From assembly GCA_017632495.1 (NCBI GenBank), contig JAGBRG010000021.1:1-5272 (forward strand): a stretch of DNA of 5,272 bases, in the 5' to 3' direction. Within the stretch, counting starts at the first letter, position 1; the number at the start of each line of letters is the position of its first letter. The translations under genes were made by a program, and so were the position numbers. Under the pieces are notes generated by a model. The model was not told the DNA's origin and made no database searches. It saw only the letters and a program-made list of their open reading frames with translations. Of the stretch, positions 1 to 5,246 are shown piece by piece. Source of the stretch: Spirochaetales bacterium (GTDB lineage Bacteria > Spirochaetota > Spirochaetia > Sphaerochaetales > Sphaerochaetaceae).

Positions 1-1152
1 CACATCAACAACATGTACAAGAATGACTTCTTCTGGACATGGGACAAAACCGATGAGGAGATTGATGCCATCTTCACAGTGGCAGACGCACTCAGAGATC
101 TTCGTGAGCACAACAAGAGCACAAGAATCTTCGACTCCGGTCTTGGAATCTCAATTTTCAGAGATAACTCAACCAGAACACGTTTCTCATTCGCAAGCGC
201 ATGTAACCTCCTTGGACTTGAGGAGCAGGTTCTTGATGAGAAGGTTTCACAGATCGCACACGGTGAGACAGTCAGAGAGACAGCCAACATGGTCTCATTC
301 ATGGCTGATGTCGTAGGTATCCGCGATGATATGTTCATCGGCGAGGGCCACAAGTACCAGAAGACATTCATCGATGCATGTGAGTACGGTTACAGACACG
401 GAATCCTTGAGCAGAGACCGACACTGGTCAACCTCCAGTGTGACGTCGACCACCCGACACAGTGCATGGCTGACATGCTTCATGTCATCCACCAGTTCGG
501 CGGAGTCGAGAACCTCAAGGGCAAGAAGGTCGCAATGACATGGGCATACAGCCCGTCATACGGAAAGCCGCTGAGCGTTCCGCAGGGAGTCATCGGTCTG
601 TTCACAAGATTCGGCATGGACGTCACACTCGCTCATCCTGAGGGATATGAGGTAATGCCTGAGGTCATTGACATTGCAAAGAAGAACGCCAAGGAAACAG
701 GCGGCTCATTCAAGCAGACCAACAGCATGGACGAGGCATTCAAGGATGCTGATATCGTCTACCCGAAGAGCTGGGCTCCGTTCGCAGCAATGGAAGAGAG
801 AACCCGCCTCTATCAGAAGGGAGACAAGGCCGGTATCGACGCTCTGGAGAAGAAGCTTCTTGCTCAGAACGCAGAGCACAAGGACTGGACATGTTCAGAA
901 GCCAAGATGAAGCTCACAAAGGGCGGAAAGGCTCTGTACCTGCACTGCCTGCCGGCAGACATCACCGGTCTTTCATGTAAGGAAGGTGAGGTTGACAACT
1001 CTGTCTTCGACAGATACCTCGATCCTCTTTACAAGCAGGCTTCCTACAAGCCGTATGTCATCGCAGCAATGATCTTCATGTCAAAGGTCAAGGATCCTGT
1101 GAAGGCTCTCATGGCTCTGGATGCAGCAGAGAACCTCAGAAAGCTTTACTGA
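1..1152 (+). CDS. ygeW: Knotted carbamoyltransferase YgeW, 5' end outside window
   Basis: This is a member of the aspartate/ornithine carbamoyltransferase superfamily of the YgeW type, cytoplasmic and normally trimeric. Numbering from the first ATG at 13, it shows the carbamoyl-phosphate loop STRTR (53-57) inside 'FRDNSTRTRFS', HPTQ (147-150), the YgeW-like stretch 'MTWAYSPSYGKPLSVPQG' (175-192), 'DIVYPKSWAP' (247-256) and HCLPADI (311-317). Compared with E. coli YgeW (about 396 residues, from memory), the family N-terminus continues some 15-20 residues before this ATG. The frame is open from base 1 (H-I-N-N before M), and no Shine-Dalgarno can precede position 13 in the 12 bases available, so I treat the gene as cut by the window edge. 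The physiological acceptor substrate of YgeW is not firmly established; in gut bacteria the gene usually sits with ygeX, ygeY, ssnA, hyuA and ygfK in clusters linked to anaerobic purine/urate breakdown. None of these lies downstream here; upstream is not visible. Codon use is strongly biased (AAG, TTC, AGA, AAC), suggesting high expression. Confidence 0.93.
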   Translation, partial: HINNMYKNDFFWTWDKTDEEIDAIFTVADALRDLREHNKSTRIFDSGLGISIFRDNSTRTRFSFASACNLLGLEEQVLDEKVSQIAHGETVRETANMVSFMADVVGIRDDMFIGEGHKYQKTFIDACEYGYRHGILEQRPTLVNLQCDVDHPTQCMADMLHVIHQFGGVENLKGKKVAMTWAYSPSYGKPLSVPQGVIGLFTRFGMDVTLAHPEGYEVMPEVIDIAKKNAKETGGSFKQTNSMDEAFKDADIVYPKSWAPFAAMEERTRLYQKGDKAGIDALEKKLLAQNAEHKDWTCSEAKMKLTKGGKALYLHCLPADITGLSCKEGEVDNSVFDRYLDPLYKQASYKPYVIAAMIFMSKVKDPVKALMALDAAENLRKLY

Positions 1153-1171
1153 GTTCATTTTTTGAGCAAAT

Positions 1172-1203
1172 CGGCCATCGGAAAACCGGTGGCCGTTTTT
1201 TTT
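1172..1203 (+). terminator. Intrinsic terminator after ygeW
   Basis: A 10-bp stem (CGGCCATCGG 1172-1181 with CCGGTGGCCG 1186-1195, one G-U wobble) closes an AAAA tetraloop (1182-1185) and is followed by eight T (1196-1203). It starts 20 bases after the ygeW stop. It should end the ygeW transcript and separate it from the lipoprotein gene downstream. Confidence 0.93.
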
Positions 1204-1277
1204 CTGTGTTTTTTTCGCAAAAACCGCAATATTTTCAGCAAAAAATTTGTATAGGACTGCAAAAGGGGTTGGACCCC

Positions 1278-1284
1278 GGAGGAG
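1278..1284 (+). promoter_or_regulatory. Shine-Dalgarno that fixes the lipoprotein start
   Basis: GGAGGAG lies 5 bases before the ATG at 1290 and is the strongest ribosome binding site in the window. It picks the 1290 start over an in-frame ATG at 1206, which overlaps the region just after the ygeW terminator and would put 28 non-signal residues in front of a lipoprotein signal peptide. A small GGGGT/ACCCC hairpin (1265-1277) abuts it on the 5' side. Confidence 0.85.
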
Positions 1285-1289
1285 TCAAT

Positions 1290-2294
1290 ATGAAGTTGAG
1301 AATGTTTCTTGGTTTTTTTATCGTTATCGCTATCGGCTCAGTTGTCCTGGTTTCCTGCCAGGAGGAAGAGGCCTCTGGTGCAAGTGCAAAGCTGAGTATC
1401 CGGCTTTCAGACAGAAGTATGAAAGCCAGAACCATCATGCCTGCATCCGCTTTGATGCAGACACATAAGTACAGGGTTAGCGGGACAGGGCCGGGCTCGG
1501 CATCATTCGGGCCGCTTGACAGTCTGGAAAGCACAATTGATGTGGATAATCTCAGCGTAGGGCAGTGGACAATTACCGCCAAAGCTTTGAATGCCGAGGG
1601 TAAGGTAATTGCCTCCGGTTCCGGAGATTATCAGATCGGACGGGGTAGAAATGATGTGACGGTGGTCCTTGACCAGATGACAGGAAGCGGACAGCTTCGG
1701 CTTTCTTTGGACTGGGATGAGGATATCACATATCTTGACAGTGTTACGATTGATGTGAGTATCCAGGATATCGCCGGAAATGAGGTGTATTATGTCAGTA
1801 GGGAATCCAACAGGGTCTCGGATGGAATAGACGTTCTGATTTCGCTTGATGCCGGGTGCTATCTTGTGTCGGTTCATGTCTCTGATGAGGATGGAAGTCT
1901 TGATGTCGGAGCTGCGGATGCCGTGCGAATAATTCAGGGAACCGTTTCCGAAGGGTCGCTGCATCTCAGCGGGTCTAAACCTATTGCCGAGCCTTCTTTT
2001 GTTATTGACAACAGAGTGGGGTCTCCAATGACATTTTATCTTGAGTATTCTCCGACAAATATCTCTGTAGGTGGATCTGTGACGCTTCAGGCAAAGCATG
2101 GTAGCCTGGACAGCATAATTGATACATCCAGTCTTGTTTATCAGTGGTTCTGCGACGGAGGTCTTTTTTATTCGGGAAGCGCATCCACGCGCACCATCAC
2201 GGCATTGCGTGGCATTCACCGCTACGATGTGATAGTCAGAAGCAGTGTTCCCGGCACTATGTGCGGAGCATCGCTGACTTTGAATGTAACTTAA
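1290..2294 (+). CDS. Secreted multi-module lipoprotein, function unknown
   Basis: A 334-residue predicted lipoprotein. Residues 1-22 are a signal peptide (basic MKLR, then a hydrophobic stretch) ending in the lipobox LVSC, with the lipidated cysteine at 23. After a short acidic tether (QEEE) come three beta-rich modules. Module 1 is about 34-128, with 'YRVSGTGPG' (61-69) and 'WTITAKALNAEG' (93-104), a style I know from Sphaerochaeta/Treponema surface lipoproteins. Module 2 is about 133-228 and seems to be a diverged copy: both have a glycine-containing turn, a 'T/V-x-V' strand, a D/E-G turn, then 'I..G....V/L.L'. Module 3 is about 245-334, Ig/PKD-like, with 'LVYQWFCDGG' (282-291) and a closing 'YDVIVRSS' strand. 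No enzymatic motif is visible; binding or adhesion is only a guess. The gene lies behind a terminator, so it needs its own promoter in 1204-1289; I see only a weak TATAGG (1250-1255) with no good -35 box. Its TAA stop overlaps the stop of the convergent TatD gene. Confidence 0.82.
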   Translation: MKLRMFLGFFIVIAIGSVVLVSCQEEEASGASAKLSIRLSDRSMKARTIMPASALMQTHKYRVSGTGPGSASFGPLDSLESTIDVDNLSVGQWTITAKALNAEGKVIASGSGDYQIGRGRNDVTVVLDQMTGSGQLRLSLDWDEDITYLDSVTIDVSIQDIAGNEVYYVSRESNRVSDGIDVLISLDAGCYLVSVHVSDEDGSLDVGAADAVRIIQGTVSEGSLHLSGSKPIAEPSFVIDNRVGSPMTFYLEYSPTNISVGGSVTLQAKHGSLDSIIDTSSLVYQWFCDGGLFYSGSASTRTITALRGIHRYDVIVRSSVPGTMCGASLTLNVT

Positions 2295-2941
2295 GCTTTA
2301 TTTGTGAAGATCTTCAGTGCTTCGGAGATGTTGTCAAAAAAGCGAATCCCCCCTAAAGCATCTTCGGTCCTTTGGTAGTGCTCCGCAAGTACGCTCATCT
2401 CGATACCGCCAATATGTTTTGATAAATCAGTTTCAAGCACTGTCATCGGATTTGCACTGAAGATCTTCCTTATTTTTTCTGCGTCCGTGCTCATGCGCGG
2501 ACCTAGGGAAACTATCACACCTAGGTGGTACAGTTGCTTTGCTGTTTCCGCAGAACCAGTAAAGCCGTGCCACAGAACGGAAAAAGGCCTGAACTTAAGT
2601 TGTGATAGAAGCTCTGTCATGAGCCCTGTTGCCCGGACGCAGTGCAATGTGATGCTTTTGCTGTTTTCTATGGCAAAGAGCATCTCGCGCTTAAGAATCT
2701 GAAGCTGCTTTTCCATGGGAATCTTGTCCTGGAATCTTCTATCAAGGCCGACTTCTCCCATGTGAATGGTCTTGTCTTCAGAAAGCCTTTTGTAGAGCAG
2801 GTTTTCGAGCTCTTCTGTCCATTTGTCCGGAAGAAGGCCGATGCAGTTCATCAGGGCTTTTTCTGCTACGGGGGCATCGGGTGTGTCGGTACAGACTATG
2901 GAGAATTCGGATGCAATATGGGAGTGAAAATCCGTCAGCAT
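2291..2941 (-). CDS. Short TatD-family metal-dependent hydrolase
   Basis: A 216-residue TatD-type protein of the amidohydrolase-fold superfamily, whose members are metal-dependent nucleases or phosphoesterases in the cytoplasm. All expected metal ligands appear in order: DFHSH (H6, H8), GEVGLD (E63), TLHC (H100), WHGFTGS (H125) and LETD (D172). The family is usually about 255-265 residues. Here the loss is concentrated between H8 and E63 (55 residues, against about 83 in E. coli TatD from memory), and later ligand spacings look normal. Only about five residues separate HSH from the next strand 'FSIVCTDTP', so the first helix of the barrel seems missing; the 'GLLPDK' segment stands where 'GIHPH' is usual. 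The same short form occurs in other anaerobes, so the gene is probably intact. There is no Shine-Dalgarno before the ATG, but a GATAAT box lies 8 bases upstream, suggesting a leaderless message. Its nucleic-acid substrate cannot be told from sequence. Confidence 0.85.
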   Translation of the reverse strand: MLTDFHSHIASEFSIVCTDTPDAPVAEKALMNCIGLLPDKWTEELENLLYKRLSEDKTIHMGEVGLDRRFQDKIPMEKQLQILKREMLFAIENSKSITLHCVRATGLMTELLSQLKFRPFSVLWHGFTGSAETAKQLYHLGVIVSLGPRMSTDAEKIRKIFSANPMTVLETDLSKHIGGIEMSVLAEHYQRTEDALGGIRFFDNISEALKIFTNKA

Positions 2942-2948
2942 GATTAAA

Positions 2949-2957
2949 GATTATCAC
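2949..2957 (-). promoter_or_regulatory. Candidate extended -10 promoter of the TatD gene
   Basis: On the minus strand TGTGATAAT (TGn followed by GATAAT, 5 of 6 to TATAAT) occupies 2957-2949. No good -35 box lies at 15-18 bases, so it would depend on the extended TG. The predicted transcription start falls 0-3 bases before the ATG at 2941, which fits the absence of a Shine-Dalgarno. The sequence also gives a weak TTTAAT closer to the ATG, which is too near to serve. Support is moderate only. Confidence 0.4.
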
Positions 2958-2978
2958 AAAGAGTTTACTGTAACCAGT

Positions 2979-3007
2979 TTGATACAAATCGGTTTAAAGT
3001 TTATAAT
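2979..3007 (+). promoter_or_regulatory. Strong sigma-70-type promoter of the barrel/caspase operon
   Basis: TTGATA (2979-2984, 5 of 6 to TTGACA), a spacer of exactly 17 bases and a perfect TATAAT (3002-3007) form the best promoter match in the window. The start of transcription is expected at about 3014, one base before the ATG at 3015. The -10 box overlaps the earlier in-frame ATG at 3006, so that codon would not be in the transcript. A leaderless message is the direct implication. Confidence 0.82.
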
Positions 3008-3014
3008 GTCAGCA

Positions 3015-3647
3015 ATGGTTAGAAAGAGAGTTTTGGCGGTTTTTGCGCTGCTTTTAGTTACAGTTTTTGTTGTAGCGCAGTTTGGTTTTGCGGCAGTTGC
3101 CACAAGACCTTCTGTTTCCGTCAGATTCGGAGGCTCATTCTGTCATCCCACAGCCGATTATCTTAAAGAATATCCCGGAGATCCCAGCATCAAGATGCCG
3201 GCTTTCAGAACCTCGCGGCTTCTTTCTTTGGATCTTGAATTTCTGAATATTGCATTCACGTTGGATTCTGATAATGACAGTGCCATCCAGGTCGGTTTCG
3301 GAGTTTCATATCTGAATGTCAGTAGGTCCATGGCATTTGGAATCAGCACTCTTAAGCCTTATAACGGCTTCGGTGCTATGGGAGACCTGACATGGAGAAT
3401 AAATGATAACTTTGATCTGAGTTTCAGGTACAAATTCTTCCAGTGCTTCTTCTCCGGAAGCTCGGCTCGCTTTGTGGCCCATGAGTTCGAACTTGCGCCA
3501 TATTACAGGTTCGCCGATCTTGATTCGCTTAAGTTGTTCGTGGGAACTCCCGTTTCATTGTTCTGGAAGGCAGATTCTGTCAGCATAAATGCTGCAGTCT
3601 GCTTCCTGGTAAGTGTTGATTCATTGAAAATCAGGTTCAAAAGGTGA
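3015..3647 (+). CDS. Predicted outer-membrane beta-barrel protein, unknown function
   Basis: A 210-residue secreted protein I cannot assign to a named family. Residues 1-29 form a signal peptide: MVRKR, then a long hydrophobic core, with an AVA cleavage motif (27-29) or cleavage after A26. The mature part alternates hydrophobic and polar residues in strand-length stretches, e.g. 'LLSLDLEFLNIAFTL' (69-83), 'IQVGFGVSYLNVS' (91-103), 'AMGDLTWRI' (121-129), 'FDLSFRYKFFQ' (133-143), 'HEFELAPYYRF' (156-166) and 'SINAAVCFLVSV' (190-201). This is what a small barrel of about eight strands would look like; the C-terminus (FKR) lacks the usual final aromatic residue. I chose the ATG at 3015 because the promoter puts transcription start at 3014. 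The in-frame ATGs at 2940 and 3006 lie before or inside the -10 box, and none has a Shine-Dalgarno. The caspase-like gene follows after 10 bases. A periplasmic beta protein is the alternative. Confidence 0.75.
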   Translation: MVRKRVLAVFALLLVTVFVVAQFGFAAVATRPSVSVRFGGSFCHPTADYLKEYPGDPSIKMPAFRTSRLLSLDLEFLNIAFTLDSDNDSAIQVGFGVSYLNVSRSMAFGISTLKPYNGFGAMGDLTWRINDNFDLSFRYKFFQCFFSGSSARFVAHEFELAPYYRFADLDSLKLFVGTPVSLFWKADSVSINAAVCFLVSVDSLKIRFKR

Positions 3648-3657
3648 GGGTGGAAAA

Positions 3658-4587
3658 ATGAGAAAGAGCATATTACTTATTCTGTTTGCAATCATCCTCA
3701 TATCTCTTTGCTCCTGTGAGCTTTCCATGGAAAAACCGAAGCAGGGCAAGGTCCACATTCTGGTGTATGGGAATGACTATTCAGGTACATCGAGTCCATT
3801 GTCATATACTGTTAACGATGCTGTTCAGGTCGGTCGAGTACTGTCTAAGTTATCCGTTAAGCAGAATTGTGAGTATGAAACTTTTTTTATTTATGGATCA
3901 TCATTAGAATCGATAAAATATGACAAAATCATTACTAATGATGGTATAAATGCGACTATCTATCATGATTTATCATGGCCCTTCTTGCAAAAAATGCTTG
4001 CCAAATTAAAAGACTCATCAGAAGAAGGTGATTTGGTTTTCACCTTTTTCAGTGGTCATGGTAGGAGTTCGATTACAAAACAGGTACCATACGGGACCGA
4101 TACATCAAAAAAAGGAGTTTTTTGTGTTTCTGATACCGATGTCTCTGTTTCCGATATTTCTGATTTAATTGAAGATATCCCTGGAACCAAGGTTGTATTC
4201 TCCGATTTTTGCTTCTCCGGTTCATTCGTCCAGGCAGGTTATGTATCCGTGACAGGTAATGAATACAGTTCCATGGATGCGACAAAACTTTTTGGCCTCA
4301 GGTCAAAAATATGTGAAAAATCGTCAACATTTTATCTTAGTGCATCTAGGTATTATCAACTATCTCGTGAACATGAGTCGATTAAACATGGATACTTTAC
4401 AAAAGCTTTATTAGAGGCTTTTGGGTGGGATGAAGATAAAGGAGAATTGGTCCTCGGAAAAGCCTACAAGGATGGGAAGATAACTTTTTTTGATGTGGCT
4501 AATTATATTGTTAATAACGACAACGAGAGCAGACAGAACCCGATGTTCAGCGGCGGAAGCAATGACATTATTCTTTTCTCATTCTGA
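3658..4587 (+). CDS. Caspase-fold (peptidase C14-like) lipoprotein
   Basis: A 309-residue predicted cysteine peptidase of clan CD tethered to a membrane by lipid. The signal peptide (1-19) ends in the lipobox LCSC with Cys20 as lipid site. The catalytic domain runs from about 31 to 305. The first strand is 'KVHILVYGNDYSG' (31-43), followed by 'YTVNDAVQV' (50-58), the region that in this family carries 'NDA'. The catalytic histidine is H134 in 'FTFFSGHG' (128-135) and the nucleophile is C185 in 'FSDFCFSGS' (181-189). A typical C-terminal subunit segment 'YLSASRYYQLSREHES' (226-241) leads into 'GYFTKALLEAF' (245-255). Both dyad residues are present, so activity is expected. The acidic D183 two residues before the cysteine fits the basic (Arg/Lys) P1 preference of metacaspase-like enzymes; that is inference. 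A GAGGG site (3646-3650) precedes the ATG by 7 bases, and the gene is 10 bases behind the barrel gene. The middle is AT-rich compared with its neighbours, a possible sign of transfer. The substrate is unknown. Confidence 0.88.
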   Translation: MRKSILLILFAIILISLCSCELSMEKPKQGKVHILVYGNDYSGTSSPLSYTVNDAVQVGRVLSKLSVKQNCEYETFFIYGSSLESIKYDKIITNDGINATIYHDLSWPFLQKMLAKLKDSSEEGDLVFTFFSGHGRSSITKQVPYGTDTSKKGVFCVSDTDVSVSDISDLIEDIPGTKVVFSDFCFSGSFVQAGYVSVTGNEYSSMDATKLFGLRSKICEKSSTFYLSASRYYQLSREHESIKHGYFTKALLEAFGWDEDKGELVLGKAYKDGKITFFDVANYIVNNDNESRQNPMFSGGSNDIILFSF

Positions 4588-4623
4588 GTTCTGTGCTTAA
4601 ATAAGAGCCATGGGGGATTTACC

Positions 4624-5010
4624 ATGGGAGTCAAGAAAGTCTTCAAGGGCATGGGAAAAGGGTTTCTGATTATAGGAAACACAATCTATTCAAAATCATT
4701 CATAATTGCTCAGGTTTCTGGGTTGCTTCTTACCATCGCCGGTCTGATTGTTATTCTCATCATGTCAGGAAAGAAATTCGGTCTGACCAATCTCAAGCCG
4801 CTTTTCACCATGATCACAGGTGTTGTAATTGCATTGGTCGGATTAATCATGATTGGTGTTTCGTATGGTATCAGGTGGAAACACCGCATGGTCACCAGAG
4901 TAGGGAACATTGAGGCCAAGTGGCGTGATGCAAGACGCTCCACAAGCAGCCTGAGAAGGGCTTACAACATTAACAAGTGCAATAAACTTCGTTCCAGAAA
5001 CGAGGGCTGA
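4624..5010 (+). CDS. Small two-helix membrane protein, unknown function
   Basis: A 128-residue protein I do not recognise. It has a basic N-terminus (MGVKKVFKGMGKG), a first membrane segment at about 26-47 (FIIAQVSGLLLTIAGLIVIL), a short basic loop (GKKFGLTNLK, 49-58), a second segment at about 60-81, and a strongly basic C-terminal tail (about 84-128, 'RWKHR', 'RRSTSSLRR', 'KLRSRNEG'). Helices are rich in Gly, Ile and Leu. By the positive-inside rule both ends are probably cytoplasmic. The ATG at 4624 has a GGGGGA Shine-Dalgarno (4612-4617) 6 bases upstream. It lies 36 bases after the caspase-like gene with no terminator between, so it is probably the third gene of that operon. A role as inner-membrane partner of the caspase lipoprotein or barrel is possible but only by position. 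Confidence 0.75.
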   Translation: MGVKKVFKGMGKGFLIIGNTIYSKSFIIAQVSGLLLTIAGLIVILIMSGKKFGLTNLKPLFTMITGVVIALVGLIMIGVSYGIRWKHRMVTRVGNIEAKWRDARRSTSSLRRAYNINKCNKLRSRNEG

Positions 5011-5016
5011 AATAGA

Positions 5017-5096
5017 AAGCAGTCTGTGATGAAAAAATATGCTCCGTAGACTGCTTAAGCAGTCTGGCAATGAAAAATTTGACGTCTGTACTGCTT
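5017..5096. repeat. Two tandem 40-bp hairpin-forming repeat units
   Basis: Unit 1 (5017-5056) and unit 2 (5057-5096) are both exactly 40 bp and agree at 27 of 40 positions by hand alignment. Each begins AAGCAGTCTG and ends CTGCTT, and each has an A-rich middle (ATGAAAAA). In unit 1 the ends pair over 9 bp (AAGCAGTCT 5017-5025 with AGACTGCTT 5048-5056); in unit 2 over 7 bp (AAGCAGT 5057-5063 with ACTGCTT 5090-5096). The junction makes a perfect 18-bp palindrome (5048-5065). The array begins 6 bases after the stop of the small membrane protein gene. Confidence 0.75.
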
Positions 5097-5099
5097 TTT
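5057..5099 (+). terminator. Candidate operon terminator in second repeat unit
   Basis: AAGCAGT (5057-5063) pairs with ACTGCTT (5090-5096), and the second arm runs into a stretch of five T (5095-5099). The stem is only 7 bp with a 26-base loop, so it is weaker than the ygeW terminator, but it is the first hairpin-plus-T element after the operon. The upstream arm of unit 1 could compete for pairing. Confidence 0.4.
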
Positions 5100-5121
5100 G
5101 ATGTTGAGAGAGTGGTGTGCA

Positions 5122-5237
5122 CGGGCAGACTGGATTTGCTTTTGCCTACCGGTTGTCCGGCAAAAGCCGCCTACGCTGCAAACCCTCCACCGGAGGCTTT
5201 GCTTGACGCTCCGTTTCAAATCCAGTCATTGTGCCCG
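5122..5237. repeat. Large multi-arm inverted repeat (branched/cruciform)
   Basis: An outer stem pairs GACTGGATTTG (5128-5138) with CAAATCCAGTC (5217-5227), 11 of 11. It continues outward, after a 4-base bulge (5228-5231), as CGGGCA (5122-5127) with TGCCCG (5232-5237). Inside are two further hairpins. Arm A pairs GCTTTTGCC (5138-5146) with GGCAAAAGC (5159-5167), 9 bp, sharing base 5138 with the outer stem. Arm B pairs GCAAA (5178-5182) with TTTGC (5198-5202), then across a C/C mismatch CCTCC (5184-5188) with GGAGG (5192-5196) around an ACC loop. I see no open reading frame worth calling. This could be a dispersed palindromic repeat, a structured RNA or an element end; the sequence alone does not decide. 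Confidence 0.7.
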
Positions 5238-5246
5238 GATAAATAC

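Noticed and set aside
1206..1289. Longer form of the lipoprotein starting at the ATG at 1206.
   Set aside because: It would place 28 residues before the signal peptide, has no Shine-Dalgarno, and starts only three bases after the T-run of the ygeW terminator. The 1290 start has GGAGGAG.
1503..2219. A 238-codon open frame on the minus strand, opposite the lipoprotein gene.
   Set aside because: Its translation shows no recognisable domain, and the plus frame has a Shine-Dalgarno, lipobox and family-like modules. It is a shadow of the plus-strand gene.
2306..2315. GAAGATCTTC palindrome near the convergent gene ends, as a shared terminator.
   Set aside because: It is a 10-base palindrome without a loop or T-run on either side, and it lies inside the TatD coding region.
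2940..3014. Longer forms of the barrel protein starting at the ATGs at 2940 or 3006.
   Set aside because: Both lie upstream of or within the -10 box of the near-consensus promoter, lack a Shine-Dalgarno, and would lengthen the signal peptide with unlikely sequence; the 2940 form would also overlap the TatD start codon.
4610..4669. A 19-codon frame from the ATG at 4610, overlapping the start of the small membrane protein gene; the two ATGs sit in similar CCATGGG contexts.
   Set aside because: The stronger GGGGGA site serves the ATG at 4624, and upstream of 4610 there is only a weak AAGAG. A translated leader is conceivable but unsupported.
5122..5237. Insertion sequence or classical MITE with target duplications.
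   Set aside because: There is no transposase frame, and the flanks (5115-5121 and 5238-5244) show no direct repeat. A mobile origin is not excluded but cannot be supported here.
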